Notes: generated from the letters alone by a model not told the origin. A stretch of DNA of 64,000 nt from Gemmatimonadaceae bacterium (GCA_035606695.1 DATNEW010000044.1:1-64000), one strand, 5' to 3'. Shown: positions 32,275 to 42,078, numbered from the stretch's first letter. Numbers and translations are program-made.

Positions 32275-34224
32275 ATGAACGACGGAACATCACGGCGAGC
32301 GTGTATGACGAATCCAGCGGCGAGTCCGGTTTCTGAACGTGAAGCGCGCGATGTGGCCGAAGCGGCGCGCGAGAGCGAATGGTCCGGCGAGAGCTTCGTG
32401 CGCGAGCTGTTTCTCGGCCGCTTTCGGCTGGATCTGATTCATCCACATCCCGCTGAAGATCCAAGCGAGGAAGCGCGCGCGAAGCCGTTTTTCGACAAGC
32501 TCCAGGCATTTCTCGAGCGCGTCGATTCCGACATGATCGACCGCACGGGCGAGATTCCCGAAGAGTACGTGCAGGAGCTGCGCGACATCGGCGCGTTCGG
32601 CATCAAGATCCCGACCGAGTACGGCGGTCTTGGGCTTTCGTACTCGAGCTACGTGAAAGCGATGGCGATGGTGACGTCGAAAGACGGCTCGCTCACCGCG
32701 CTGCTCTCCGCACACCAGTCGATCGGATTGCCGCAGCCGCTCAAGCTGTTCGGCAGCGACGAGCAGAAAAAAAAGTTCTTCCCTAGACTGGCCAAGGGAG
32801 CGATCAGCGCGTTCGCGCTCACGGAAGTCGACGCGGGATCGGATCCGGCGAACATGCACGCCCACGCCGAGCCGAGCGCCGACGGATCGCACTTCATCTT
32901 GAATGGCGAAAAGTTGTGGTGCACCAACGGCACGCGCGCCGAGCTGCTGCTCGTCATGGCGCGGACGCCGGACGCCGTCGTCAACGGCAAGCCGCGCAAG
33001 CAGATCACGGCATTCATCGTCGAGACGTCGTGGCCCGGCGTGGAAGTCGTGCACCGCTGCCGCTTCATGGGGCTCAAGGCCATCGAGAACGGCGTGATTC
33101 ACTTCACGAACGTGAAGGTTCCGCGCGAAAACATTCTGTGGGGTGAGGGCAAGGGACTCAAGCTGGCGCTGATCACGCTCAACACCGGCCGGCTCACGCT
33201 GCCGGCGAGCGTCGCCGGCGGCGGCAAGGCGATGCTGCTTACCTCGCGCACGTGGGCGCAGGAGCGCGTGCAGTGGGGCGCGCCGATCGGCAAGCACGAA
33301 GCGGTGGCGCAGAAAGTCGCCATGATGGCCGCGAACACGTTCGCGATGGAAGCGATCTCCGGCCTCACCGTCGGCCTGGCCGAACATGGGCACTATGACA
33401 TCAGGCTGGAAGCGGCGATCGCGAAGATGTACAACACCGAGCATGGGTGGCACATCGTCGACGACGCGCTGCAGATTCGCGGCGGCCGCGGTTACGAGAC
33501 CGCCGACTCGCTGCGCGCGCGCGGCGAGCGTCCAATTCCCATTGAACGCGCAATGCGCGACGCCCGCATCAACCTGATCTTCGAGGGATCGTCGGAGATC
33601 ATGCGGCTGTTCATCGCGCGCGAAGCGGTCGACCATCACTTCAAGACCGCGTTCGCGCTCGTCGACAAGGAATCATCGAAAGGCGAGAAAGCGGCGGCGT
33701 TCGGGCGCGTGATGAAATTCTATCCGACGTGGTATCCGGCGCGGTGGGTCGGCAAGGGACAGGTACCGGGATCATTCGGCGAATTCGGTCCGCTCGCCGG
33801 CCACATGCGATTCGCCGAGCGTCACACGAGAAAGCTCGGCCGCGCGATCTTCCATGCGATGGTGCGGCTTGGCCCCAAGCTCGAGCGGCGGCAGCTCGTG
33901 CTGTTCCGCGCGGTGGACATCGGCGCCGAGCTGTTCGCGATGAGCGCCGCGTGCGTGCGCGCGCGCAAGCTGGCGAAGGAAGGAAACAAGAACGCGAACG
34001 GCCTGGCGGATCTGTTCTGCCGTGCGGCGCGTGTGCGCATCGCGCGCCTATTCGATGATTTCTACGGGCACTACGACGCGGAGATGTATCGCGTGGCGCA
34101 GCAGGTCATGCGCGGCGAGCATGCGTGGCTCGAGACGGGGATCATCAGTCCGCTCGAGGATCGCGCCGATGGCGCGAACCTGACGCAGACGCAGGATAAC
34201 ATTCGCGTGGCCGCGGGCCGATAA
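32275..34224 (+). CDS. Acyl-CoA dehydrogenase (very-long-chain type, extended C-terminus)
   Basis: A 649-residue flavoenzyme. The ACAD core spans about residues 75-460: SFGIKIP-type N-terminal helices (AFGIKIPTEYGGLGLSYSS), FALTEVDAGSD at the FAD site, WCTNGTRAELLL, RGGRGYETADS, and the catalytic Glu in NLIFEGSSEIMR. The extra 180 residues at the C-terminus resemble the VLCAD/ACAD9 type. It oxidises fatty acyl-CoA in beta-oxidation. Standing alone here; start ATG 32275, with ATG 32305 an alternative closer to common N-termini. Confidence 0.88.
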   Translation: MNDGTSRRACMTNPAASPVSEREARDVAEAARESEWSGESFVRELFLGRFRLDLIHPHPAEDPSEEARAKPFFDKLQAFLERVDSDMIDRTGEIPEEYVQELRDIGAFGIKIPTEYGGLGLSYSSYVKAMAMVTSKDGSLTALLSAHQSIGLPQPLKLFGSDEQKKKFFPRLAKGAISAFALTEVDAGSDPANMHAHAEPSADGSHFILNGEKLWCTNGTRAELLLVMARTPDAVVNGKPRKQITAFIVETSWPGVEVVHRCRFMGLKAIENGVIHFTNVKVPRENILWGEGKGLKLALITLNTGRLTLPASVAGGGKAMLLTSRTWAQERVQWGAPIGKHEAVAQKVAMMAANTFAMEAISGLTVGLAEHGHYDIRLEAAIAKMYNTEHGWHIVDDALQIRGGRGYETADSLRARGERPIPIERAMRDARINLIFEGSSEIMRLFIAREAVDHHFKTAFALVDKESSKGEKAAAFGRVMKFYPTWYPARWVGKGQVPGSFGEFGPLAGHMRFAERHTRKLGRAIFHAMVRLGPKLERRQLVLFRAVDIGAELFAMSAACVRARKLAKEGNKNANGLADLFCRAARVRIARLFDDFYGHYDAEMYRVAQQVMRGEHAWLETGIISPLEDRADGANLTQTQDNIRVAAGR

Positions 34225-34252
34225 CGCGAGCGGCTCCGAGGCTTCCAGCTTC

Positions 34253-35131
34253 TTACAGCTCGCGGTACGCTTCCCGCTCGCGCGACCACGGGAACTGCGC
34301 GGGGTGCAGTATGTGGGCGAGCAGCTCGACGCCATCGACCAGTCGCGGTCCCGGCCGCGCGAAGTAGGCGTTGGCATCGACGGCGACGATACGCGGCGCA
34401 TCGATGCCGAGCATTGGAGCTTGTTCGATCGCTCCGGCCAATGAGAATCCACATGGGCCGACGATGATCACATCGGGGGCGGCCGCGGGAATTTCGTCGC
34501 GATCGATGCGCACTGAATCGGCGTTCGGTCGTGCGATGAGCGGTACGCCTCCGGCGCGCTCGATCATCTCGGGCACCCAGTGTCCGGCGCAGTAGATCGG
34601 CTCGACCCACTCGGCGAAGAACACGGTCGGGTGACTTGTTCCTTTCATGCGTTCGGAGACATGCGCCAGACGTTGTTCCCGTTCCGCCAAGAGCGCCTCC
34701 GCGCGCGCTTCCGTTCCCGTCGCCCGTGCGACGGCGCGAAGGTTGTCGGCGACGTCCTCGAACGATCGCGGCGTGAGATACAGAATCTCAGGACGCGGCG
34801 ACAGCGATGCGAGGAGTCGAGTAACGTCGTTGCCTGACGGCGCGCAGACCTGACATAGGTCCTGTGTGATGATCAGATCGGGCGCGAGCGCGCGCAGCAA
34901 CGATTCATCGACGACATAGAGGCTCTCGCCACCGTGCAGTCGTTGTCGGACCGCATCGTCGATCGCGGCCGGGCCGAGCGCGGCCAATGCCATCGCCGAA
35001 TGCACGACAACGGGCCGCTCGCGCGCGATCGCCGGATAGTCGCATTCGTGCGAGACGCCGACGAGCGACTCCTCGAGCCCAAGCGCGCATACGATCTCTG
35101 TCGCGGCCGGCAAGAAGGAGACGACTCGCAC
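34253..35131 (-). CDS. BtuF-like metal-chelate (cobalamin) binding protein, cytosolic form
   Basis: A 292-residue helical-backbone metal receptor. It opens with VRVVSFLPAATEIVCALG directly at the start GTG 35131, so it has no signal peptide. GVSHECDYP, DLIITQDLCQVCAP and FAEWVEPIYCAGHWVPEMIE, and the C-terminal VIIVGPCGFS, match the cobalamin-binding subgroup. A frame extension upstream is read-through of another gene. GAGGG in front of the GTG supports this start. Role: binding B12 or another corrinoid in the cytosol; no transporter lies next to it. Confidence 0.77.
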   Translation of the reverse strand: MRVVSFLPAATEIVCALGLEESLVGVSHECDYPAIARERPVVVHSAMALAALGPAAIDDAVRQRLHGGESLYVVDESLLRALAPDLIITQDLCQVCAPSGNDVTRLLASLSPRPEILYLTPRSFEDVADNLRAVARATGTEARAEALLAEREQRLAHVSERMKGTSHPTVFFAEWVEPIYCAGHWVPEMIERAGGVPLIARPNADSVRIDRDEIPAAAPDVIIVGPCGFSLAGAIEQAPMLGIDAPRIVAVDANAYFARPGPRLVDGVELLAHILHPAQFPWSREREAYREL

Positions 35132-35139
35132 CTGGGCCC

Positions 35140-35349
35140 TCAATCGGCCACGAACGCCGTGTAGCCCTCGTCCGCGATCGCGTCCTCGATCGCGTCGACG
35201 TTCGTTTTCGCGGGATCGAACTTGAGCTTCGCCGAGCCGACCTGTACGTCGCCGACTCTCACGCCGTCGGTTTTCTCGAGGCGTCCACGCACCGCGCGGA
35301 CGCAGTGCTCGCACGTCATTCCTTCGATCGTCAGGTTCAGCGCTTCCAT
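35140..35349 (-). CDS. Heavy-metal-associated (CopZ-like) copper chaperone
   Basis: A 69-residue HMA domain with the metal motif GMTCEHCVRAV near residue 10 and a ferredoxin-like beta-alpha-beta pattern ending in GYTAFVAD. It would bind Cu(I) through the two Cys. It lies 8 bases upstream of the BtuF-like gene. A second HMA gene is at 42079. No CopA ATPase is in the window. Confidence 0.9.
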   Translation of the reverse strand: MEALNLTIEGMTCEHCVRAVRGRLEKTDGVRVGDVQVGSAKLKFDPAKTNVDAIEDAIADEGYTAFVAD

Positions 35350-35379
35350 CGTGGCCCTCGAGATTGTTCGCCGAGAAAG

Positions 35380-35643
35380 TTAACGCTTCGGCACGAACGA
35401 GCCGAGTTTTCCCGCGACGCTTGGCCGCGCCGCCGCGGTACTCGATGCCGGCTTGTTCGGCGTCGGCGGATGCGGCTTGGAGACGGTCGCCTTCGGTGGC
35501 GCCGCGAGAAGCGGTTTCATCACGCGCGGCACCGGTGGCTTCGGCAGTTTGGGAGGCAGCGGCAAGCCGCCGACGGATCGCGCCAGCGTTGGACGTGACT
35601 GCGCCGGCGGCTTCGGCCGCGGCGATCCAGGTTTGGCTTTCAT
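35380..35643 (-). CDS. Small basic proline-rich protein
   Basis: An 87-residue protein rich in Pro, Lys, Arg and Ala (PLPPKLPKPPVPRVMKPLL), likely disordered. Its ATG overlaps the mgtE stop by 4 bases, which supports translation. No homologous family recognised. The extreme composition could instead arise from non-coding sequence in this GC-rich genome. Confidence 0.42.
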   Translation of the reverse strand: MKAKPGSPRPKPPAQSRPTLARSVGGLPLPPKLPKPPVPRVMKPLLAAPPKATVSKPHPPTPNKPASSTAAARPSVAGKLGSFVPKR

Positions 35644-37115
35644 CGCAACAGAATGTGCAACGCGACGTTGAAGTAAATGATCAACCCCGTCACGTCCACG
35701 AACGTGGCGATGAACGGCGCCGACGCGCTCGCGGGATCGAAGCCCAGGCCTCGGAAAATGAACGGCAGCATCGAGCCGACGAGCGTGCCGAACATCACGA
35801 CGCCCACGAGCGCGACGGCGACGGTGAGCGCGAGTGGATTATGCACGATGTGCACGACGGGCACGCCGTTGGCGAACGTGATGTCGTAGTTGTGACCAAG
35901 CTTGAATCCGAGCACCGTCCAGCCGTGCTCCGCCATGTACTGCCACGCCTCGATGCGCGCGAAGCCGATGATCGCCAGGATCACGCCGAGCGTGAGCCCC
36001 GTCGCGATCTCGCGGCTCGCGACACGCCACCAGTCGCGAAGCGACACTTCGCGGAGCGCGAGCGCCCGGATGAGCAGCGACGTGCCCTGCGAGCCCGAGT
36101 TGCCGCCTGAGCTCACGATGAGCGGCAAGAACAACGCGAGCACGGTCTGCTCGTCGATCACCTTCTGATATGACGCGAGTGCGGTCGCCGTCAGCATCTC
36201 ACCAAGGAACAGCGCGCTCAACCACCCCGCGCGCTTCTTGATCATGCGCCAGAAGCCGATCGTCGAATACGGCTCGTCCAGCGCCTCCATACCGCCGAGC
36301 TTCTGGACGTCTTCGGTCTGTTCTTCCTGAATCGCGTCGATGATGTCGTCGACGGTGATCACACCCATGATGTGGCCGGACTCGCTCACGACGGGCACCG
36401 CGACGAGGTCGTAGTTCGCGATTACGCGCGCGACCTCTTCGCGGTCGGCCTGCGGCGACACACTCACCACTTCCGACCACGCGATGTCGTTGATGCGCGC
36501 CCCCGCCGGCGCGGCGAGCAGCTCGCGCAGCGACATCACCCCGACCACGCGATTCTGTGCGTCGGTCGTGTAGATGGCGTGCATGGCCTCCCGGCGTCCG
36601 GAGCGCGCGACGGCGCGCACATTCTCGAGCGCCGCTTCCACGGTCATGTCCGCCGACACCGAGACGAACTCGGTGGTCATCAGACCGCCGCCGGTGTCCG
36701 GCTCGTACGCGAGCAGCTTCTCGGTTTCCTGCCGCGCTTCGGCCGGAATCTCCGAGAGGATCTCCTCGACGTGCTCCTCGTCGATCTCCTCGAGCGTGTC
36801 GGCGCGATCGTCCGGCGTCATGGCCGAGACGAGCTCCGCTGCCTGACGCGGCGTGATGCCTTCGAGGAATTCGGTTCTCAGCTCTTCGTCGAGATACTCC
36901 AGCACGTCGGCGGCGCGATCCGGTCCGAGCGCGGCGAGGAACGCCTGCAGCTGTTGGTGCTCCAGCAGCTCGGCGACGTCGGCGAGATCGGCGGGGTGAA
37001 TCTCCTCCGTCTCCGCGCGGATGTCGGCCGGCGACTCCTCGAGGAGCGCGACGATATCGGGCGCGAGCAATGCCGCGACCGGACGGTCCTCTGGGTTGCG
37101 CTGTGCTGGGGCCAT
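35640..37115 (-). CDS. mgtE: Magnesium transporter MgtE
   Basis: A 491-residue channel. The cytosolic N-domain at about 20-150 (LADVAELLEHQQLQAFLAAL, acidic repeats) precedes two CBS domains at about 155-275 (TTEFVSVSADMTVEAALENV; DIIDAIQEEQ) and a plug helix. Five membrane helices run from about residue 305 with SSGGNSGSQGTSLLIRALA, the MgtE pore motif, near 340. Mg2+ bound between N and CBS domains closes the channel. A ribosome-binding site AAAGGA precedes the ATG. No M-box was recognised upstream. Confidence 0.92.
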   Translation of the reverse strand: MAPAQRNPEDRPVAALLAPDIVALLEESPADIRAETEEIHPADLADVAELLEHQQLQAFLAALGPDRAADVLEYLDEELRTEFLEGITPRQAAELVSAMTPDDRADTLEEIDEEHVEEILSEIPAEARQETEKLLAYEPDTGGGLMTTEFVSVSADMTVEAALENVRAVARSGRREAMHAIYTTDAQNRVVGVMSLRELLAAPAGARINDIAWSEVVSVSPQADREEVARVIANYDLVAVPVVSESGHIMGVITVDDIIDAIQEEQTEDVQKLGGMEALDEPYSTIGFWRMIKKRAGWLSALFLGEMLTATALASYQKVIDEQTVLALFLPLIVSSGGNSGSQGTSLLIRALALREVSLRDWWRVASREIATGLTLGVILAIIGFARIEAWQYMAEHGWTVLGFKLGHNYDITFANGVPVVHIVHNPLALTVAVALVGVVMFGTLVGSMLPFIFRGLGFDPASASAPFIATFVDVTGLIIYFNVALHILLR

Positions 37116-37429
37116 GGTGCCGTCCTTTACCGAGATCGTTCCTCGCGTCGGCGCTACGCACCTCCGCTTGGAATTCCGCCAGGACGGTTGAACCGTGGGC
37201 GGATTCGCGGCGGCAAGTTAGGCACGACGAGCGCGGCGGCACAACCCTGAATCGCGACGAATCTGCGCTAAGTGATACAAATCTCGTGGCGCATCGTGAG
37301 CCGGCGCATCGTGAGCCGCGGTGTCATCCTGAGCGAAGCGAAGGATCTCTCTCCTCGGCGACGCAGGGTCCTTCGCTCGCTGCGCTCGCTCAGGATGACA
37401 AGGACGGCGTTTGACGTTAGCCTCATGAC
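37116..37429. other. Intergenic region between mgtE and bioF
   Basis: A 314-base non-coding stretch between divergent genes. It contains a perfect 13-bp palindrome, ACGGTT-G-AACCGT (37184-37196), in the mgtE leader, a direct repeat GGCGCATCGTGAGCC near 37290-37318, and the hairpin repeat at 37323-37399. No BirA box, M-box or open reading frame of quality was seen. Confidence 0.7.
37323..37399. repeat. Dispersed hairpin repeat, TCATCC(C/T)GAGCGAAGCGA family, copy 2
   Basis: The left arm (37323-37347) begins GTCATCCTGAGCGAAGCGAA. The right arm (37366-37399) ends GCGCTCGCTCAGGATGAC. The loop is about 18 bases. The same family as at 18087, but here it lies 31 bases upstream of bioF rather than between convergent genes, so it would be in or next to the bio promoter region. 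Confidence 0.85.
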
Positions 37430-38617
37430 GTGTCTTCCTCCGTCACGTCTTCGCTCGACGCCGCGCTCGACGCCGAGTTGGAATCGCTGCGACAGGCCGG
37501 CCTCGAGCGATCGCTTCGAGTCGTTCGTCGGACGCTCGGCGCCGACGTCGAAGTCGACGGTGCGCCCGCGATCGACTTCTCATCGAACGATTACCTCGGC
37601 CTTTCGACCGATGCTCGGCTCGCTGCCGCGGGCGCCGAGGCGGCGCAGGAATACGGAAGCGGCGCTGGCGCATCGCGGCTCATTTCCGGAAACAGTCCGG
37701 CCCACGAGGCGCTGGAGCGCGACCTGGCCGAGTTCTTCGGCACCGGGGCGACGTTGTCGTTCGCGACCGGGTACGCCGCGAACGTCGGCACGATCGGCGC
37801 CCTCGTTGGCCGCGGCGACGCGATCTTCTCCGACCAGCTCAATCACGCGTCGCTGATCGACGGATGCCGGCTCAGTCGCGCTGCCGTCCACGTCTATCCG
37901 CACGCTGACATGGACGCACTGCGCGGGCTGCTCGCTCGAGCGCGCGCGAGCACGCGGCGCGCCGTCATCGTGACCGACGGGCTCTTCTCGATGGACGGCG
38001 ACCTCGCGCCCCTGCCCGAGATCGTCGCGCTCGCGCGTGCTTTCGACGCCTGGGTCTACGTCGACGACGCGCATGCGACCGGCGTCCTCGGTTCGCATGG
38101 ACGCGGGTCACCGGAGCACTGCGGCGTCGAGGGCGACATCGACGTGCTCGTTGGCACGCTGGGCAAAGCGTTCGGCGGCGCGGGTGCGTACGTCGCGGGA
38201 AGCGAGACACTTCGGCGCCTGCTGATCAATCGCGCGCGCAGCTTCGTGTTTTCCACCGGACCGCTGCCGGCGCAGGCTGCGATAGCGCGCGCCGCGATCG
38301 GCATCGTCCGCGCCGAGCCGGATCGTCGAGCGCGTGTCGCGCGAAACGCCGATGCGATGCGTGCGGCGCTCACCGAGCGACGCATTCCGGGCGTCGCGCC
38401 GACGGGAACGCACATCATTCCGATTCACATCGGCCATGCCGCCGCGACAGCTCGTATCGGGAATGAGCTCGCGCGGCGCGGCGTACTGGTCGGCGCCGTT
38501 CGGCCGCCAACGGTTCCCGACGGAACGTCGCGGCTCCGCATATCGCTGAGCGCCGCGCACACGGACGATCAGATCGGGCGACTGGCGGATACACTCGCCG
38601 ACGTGATTCACGAATGA
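37430..38617 (+). CDS. bioF: 8-amino-7-oxononanoate synthase (BioF)
   Basis: A 395-residue PLP enzyme of the alpha-oxoamine synthase family, condensing pimeloyl-ACP/CoA with alanine in biotin synthesis. Landmarks: DFSSNDYLGLS, GSGAGASRLISGN, the Asp and His of VYVDDAHATGVLG, and the PLP-lysine in VGTLGKAFGGAGAY. The start is GTG 37430; no Shine-Dalgarno is apparent. It overlaps bioA by ATGA and heads bioF-bioA-bioD-bioB. Confidence 0.93.
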   Translation: MSSSVTSSLDAALDAELESLRQAGLERSLRVVRRTLGADVEVDGAPAIDFSSNDYLGLSTDARLAAAGAEAAQEYGSGAGASRLISGNSPAHEALERDLAEFFGTGATLSFATGYAANVGTIGALVGRGDAIFSDQLNHASLIDGCRLSRAAVHVYPHADMDALRGLLARARASTRRAVIVTDGLFSMDGDLAPLPEIVALARAFDAWVYVDDAHATGVLGSHGRGSPEHCGVEGDIDVLVGTLGKAFGGAGAYVAGSETLRRLLINRARSFVFSTGPLPAQAAIARAAIGIVRAEPDRRARVARNADAMRAALTERRIPGVAPTGTHIIPIHIGHAAATARIGNELARRGVLVGAVRPPTVPDGTSRLRISLSAAHTDDQIGRLADTLADVIHE

Positions 38618-39891
38618 AGCACACGCCTTTCGATGTGAGCGCCGCGGATGCGCGGCACGTTTGGCATCCGTACACGCAGCACGGGTTGCGCGAGCCGGCG
38701 GACGTCATCGTGCGCGCCGAGGGCGCCTATCTCTACGACGCGTCGGGCCGCGCGATCTTCGACGCCATCTCGTCGTGGTGGGTGACGCTGCACGGCCACG
38801 CGCAGCCGGAGATCGCCGACGCGATCGCGCGCCAGGCTCGCGAGCTGGAGCAAGTCATCTTCGCGGGTTTCACCCACGAACCGGCGGCGCGCCTGGCCGA
38901 GTCGCTGGTGAAGCGCGTGCCGTCCGGTCTCGAGCGCGTCTTTTTCTCCGACGACGGGTCCACCGCGGTCGAGGTCGCGGTGAAGATGGCGCTGCAGTAC
39001 TGGCAGAATCGCGGTGAGAAGCGCCGCGTCATCGTGGCTTTAGAGAATGCGTATCACGGCGACACGTTCGGCGCGATGAGCGTCAGCGCGCGCGGCCTGT
39101 TCACCGACCCGTTCGCCGAGGAGCTGTTCGAGGTCGTGCATCTGCCCGATCCGTCGGAGGAAGACGTCGTCTCGGCATTCGAGCACGTCGTGGCGGTGCG
39201 CGAGGGGCAGGTGGCGGCGCTCATCGTCGAACCGATGGTGCAGGGCGCCGGCGGCATGCGTCTGTGGCCGGCCGAATCGCTGGCGGCGCTGCGCGAGATC
39301 GCGAAGCGTGACGGCGCGTTGTTCATCGCCGACGAGGTGATGACGGGCTTTGGCCGCACCGGCCCACTGTTCGCGTGCGAGCATGCGCGCGTAAGTCCCG
39401 ATCTGATGTGCGTCTCCAAGGGCATCACCGGCGGCTTTCTTCCGCTCGGAGCCACGTTCGCGACGGACGAGATCTTCAAGGCGTTCCAATCGACGGATCG
39501 TAAGAGAACACTATTTCACGGACACTCATACACGGCCAACCCCATCGCGTGCGCGGCGGGGCTGGCGTCGCTCGCGTTGCTCGACGAGGCGTGTGGGTCA
39601 CGCCGGCGCGCCATCGAGGCGGGCCATCGCGCGGCGGTGGGGCGTTTCGCCGGCATTCGTACCGTCACCAACGTCCGCGTCCTCGGGACGATCTTCGCGC
39701 TGGATCTCGTCGCGCCGGACACCGGGTATCTGAGTGGTATCGGTCCGCGCTTGCGCGCGTTCGCTCTCGAGCGCGGCGTGCTCCTCCGCCCACTCGGCGA
39801 CACCGTGTACGTCCTGCCGCCCTATTGCTCCACGGCCGACGATCTCGGAAAGGCGTACGACGTCATCGCCGAATTCGCGGAGGGACTGTGA
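38614..39891 (+). CDS. bioA: Adenosylmethionine-8-amino-7-oxononanoate aminotransferase (BioA)
   Basis: A 425-residue class III aminotransferase using S-adenosylmethionine as amino donor to make 7,8-diaminopelargonate. Motifs: VWHPYTQHGL-type N-terminus (HVWHPYTQHG), ISSWWVTLHGHAQPEI, FIADEVMTGFGRTG with the PLP-binding Asp, and the PLP-lysine in CVSKGITGGFLPLGAT. It overlaps bioF (ATGA) and bioD (GTGA). Confidence 0.94.
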   Translation: MKHTPFDVSAADARHVWHPYTQHGLREPADVIVRAEGAYLYDASGRAIFDAISSWWVTLHGHAQPEIADAIARQARELEQVIFAGFTHEPAARLAESLVKRVPSGLERVFFSDDGSTAVEVAVKMALQYWQNRGEKRRVIVALENAYHGDTFGAMSVSARGLFTDPFAEELFEVVHLPDPSEEDVVSAFEHVVAVREGQVAALIVEPMVQGAGGMRLWPAESLAALREIAKRDGALFIADEVMTGFGRTGPLFACEHARVSPDLMCVSKGITGGFLPLGATFATDEIFKAFQSTDRKRTLFHGHSYTANPIACAAGLASLALLDEACGSRRRAIEAGHRAAVGRFAGIRTVTNVRVLGTIFALDLVAPDTGYLSGIGPRLRAFALERGVLLRPLGDTVYVLPPYCSTADDLGKAYDVIAEFAEGL

Positions 39892-40592
39892 TTCGACTCG
39901 GCATCACCGGAACGGACACTGGCGTCGGCAAAACCATGGTCGGTTGCGCGATCGCCGCCGGCCTGCGCAGGCGCGGGCTTCGCGTTGCGGCGATGAAACC
40001 GGTCGAGACCGGCGTCGCGTTCGATGATGAATCGCGCGACGGCATGCGGCTGGCGAAAGCCGCGGGCGCGGTGCTGCCGCTGTCGATCGTTGCACCGCTC
40101 GTTTTCGCCGATCCAATCGCGCCGCTCGCGGCCGCGCGTCGCTCGCGGTCGTCGGTCGATCTCAACGTGCTCGATCACACGATTCGCACCGCGGTCGCCG
40201 AATGCGACGCGCTGCTCGTCGAAGGCGCGGGTGGCTTGCTCGTTCCGATCGCCGACCGCTTGTCATTCGACGGGTTGTTCGCGCGCTGGAATCTCGACGT
40301 GCTGGTCGTCGCGGCGAATCGCCTGGGCGTGATCAACCACACCCGGCTCACGATCGCCGCGGCTCGTGCGGCGGGGCTGGTCGTGCGCGCCGTCGCGTTG
40401 AACAACGTCAAGCCGTCGAGCGACACGTCGGCGCGCGAGAACGGCCTGCTGATCGCCGAGCTCGAGGATGTTCCCGTCGTCGAGCTTCCGTGGCTCGCCG
40501 ACACCGACGAACTTGATTCGATATCCGACCTCCTCCTTCCTCATGTCATTTCAGAATTGGAACTCGCTGGCGGACAAGGCGCTCGCCGGTGA
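39888..40592 (+). CDS. bioD: Dethiobiotin synthetase (BioD)
   Basis: A 234-residue P-loop enzyme: [12 protein letters not shown] at residues 7-18, the substrate Lys in MKPVETG, and [11 protein letters not shown]. It closes the ureido ring of dethiobiotin with CO2 and ATP. The start is GTG 39888, overlapping the bioA stop. Its last 50 bases overlap the predicted start of bioB, and the C-terminal residues after LLLPHVIS lie in that overlap. Confidence 0.93.
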   Translation: MIRLGITGTDTGVGKTMVGCAIAAGLRRRGLRVAAMKPVETGVAFDDESRDGMRLAKAAGAVLPLSIVAPLVFADPIAPLAAARRSRSSVDLNVLDHTIRTAVAECDALLVEGAGGLLVPIADRLSFDGLFARWNLDVLVVAANRLGVINHTRLTIAAARAAGLVVRAVALNNVKPSSDTSARENGLLIAELEDVPVVELPWLADTDELDSISDLLLPHVISELELAGGQGARR

Positions 40593-41637
40593 GCTGATCT
40601 CGCGCGACGAAGCGCTTGCGGTGCTCAGCGCTCCGGACGACGCGATGCTCGACCAGCTTGCCGCGGCCTATCGCGTGCGCCGGCATCACTTCGGCAATCG
40701 CGTGCGCCTGCACTTTTTATTGAATGCGCAGAGCGGGCTGTGTCCCGAGGACTGTCACTACTGCTCGCAGTCCGCGGTGTCGGCGGCGGAGATCGAGAAG
40801 TATCCCTTCCTGGCGCGCGAAAAGATTCTCGCGGCGGCCGATCGCGCGGCGAAGCTCAACGTCGGCACGTTCTGCATGGTGATCTCGGGCCGCGCGCCCG
40901 GGGGCCGGGTGTTCGACAAGGTGCTCGACGCGGTGCGCGAGGTGAAGGCGCGACACGACATGCACGTGTGCGCATGTCTTGGATTGCTCACCGAAGATCA
41001 CGTCCGACGGCTCGAGGAGGCCGGCGTCGATCAGGTGAATCACAACCTGAACAGCTCCGAGCGATTCACCGACGAGATCGTGACGACGCACACGTTCGGC
41101 GACCGCGTCGCGACGGTGAACAACGTCGCGCAGTCACGGATGAAGACCTGCTCGGGCGGTATCATCGGCATGGGCGAGAGTCGCGACGACGTGATCGACC
41201 TCGCGCTCTCGTTGCGCGAGCTCGGGGTGCGCAGCGTGCCGGTGAATTTCCTCATTCCAATTCCTGGAACGCCGTTCGAGACGTTGCGCGCGCTCGATCC
41301 GCGCTACTGCCTCCGCGTGCTGTGCTTGTATCGCTTCATCCTGCCGTCGCAGGAGATTCGAATCGCCGGCGGGCGCGAAGTGCATTTGCGGTCCATGCAG
41401 CCGCTCGGCCTCTACGCGGCGAACTCGATTTTCATCGGCGACTATCTCACGACGCCGGGCCAGGCCGCACGCGCCGACTACGAGATGATTCGCGATGCCG
41501 GTTTCGTGCTCGAGTCGCCGGATGGAGCAGCGCTCGACGCCGCACGGCTGGACGAGCTGTTGACGGCGGCGGACGTGCTGGTCGAGAGCGATCAGCTATC
41601 CAACGCCAACTCGATCAATTCGATCGTCTCACGCTGA
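40543..41637 (+). CDS. bioB: Biotin synthase (BioB)
   Basis: A 364-residue radical SAM enzyme that inserts sulfur into dethiobiotin. The SAM [4Fe-4S] motif is CPEDCHYC at about residues 67-74. [22 protein letters not shown] and [10 protein letters not shown] follow, with Arg and Cys ligands of the auxiliary [2Fe-2S] cluster further on. The start is ATG 40543 inside bioD; upstream frame residues are read-through. The C-terminal tail [11 protein letters not shown] overlaps an antisense gene by 46 bases. Confidence 0.93.
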   Translation: MSFQNWNSLADKALAGELISRDEALAVLSAPDDAMLDQLAAAYRVRRHHFGNRVRLHFLLNAQSGLCPEDCHYCSQSAVSAAEIEKYPFLAREKILAAADRAAKLNVGTFCMVISGRAPGGRVFDKVLDAVREVKARHDMHVCACLGLLTEDHVRRLEEAGVDQVNHNLNSSERFTDEIVTTHTFGDRVATVNNVAQSRMKTCSGGIIGMGESRDDVIDLALSLRELGVRSVPVNFLIPIPGTPFETLRALDPRYCLRVLCLYRFILPSQEIRIAGGREVHLRSMQPLGLYAANSIFIGDYLTTPGQAARADYEMIRDAGFVLESPDGAALDAARLDELLTAADVLVESDQLSNANSINSIVSR

Positions 41638-42023
41638 AACCTCAGCAGCTCCGCCGCCAGCGGCTGGTCCTCCGGCGCGTAGCCGGGAAGCATTCGCTCG
41701 TCGAAGCTCAGTTGCATCCTCTCACTCGCGAGAATGGCGCGCGCGCGATCCGCATCGCTCAACGATCGGGGCGTGGCCAGCAAGTCCCTGTTCGCCTGAC
41801 CGGCAGCTCGCCGCGCGTCGTCAATCCATCGCTGTTGTTTGGGCGTCAGATGCGCCGCGCGCCCTTCTCGCACTTGACGGTGATGGAGAATGCTTTCGGC
41901 AAACCGAGCGTACATCTTCTCGAATGTCGTCCTGCGCCGCGCAAGGAGCGTGAACAGGCGAGCGAGCTTCGGGTCACTGGCCTGCTTCGCGAAGACTCGT
42001 AACGGGTCAGGCGTCCGCGGCAT
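41592..42023 (-). CDS. Hypothetical helical protein, antisense to the bioB 3' end
   Basis: A 143-residue, largely alpha-helical, charged protein ([40 protein letters not shown]) with no signal peptide or known motif. Amino-acid use is protein-like rather than Arg/Pro-skewed, which supports coding. It overlaps bioB by 46 bases tail to tail. Nothing in it suggests a function. Confidence 0.5.
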   Translation of the reverse strand: MPRTPDPLRVFAKQASDPKLARLFTLLARRRTTFEKMYARFAESILHHRQVREGRAAHLTPKQQRWIDDARRAAGQANRDLLATPRSLSDADRARAILASERMQLSFDERMLPGYAPEDQPLAAELLRFQRETIELIELALDS

Positions 42024-42078
42024 GATTGAAATAGTCCAATGAGTTCCGCGGTCCGCCGGTCGCCGGCGGCCCCGGTCC

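Noticed and set aside
37116-37320. M-box or other Mg2+ riboswitch before mgtE, and a BirA operator before bioF
   Set aside because: No M-box consensus and no TTGTAAACC-type inverted repeat could be found by eye.
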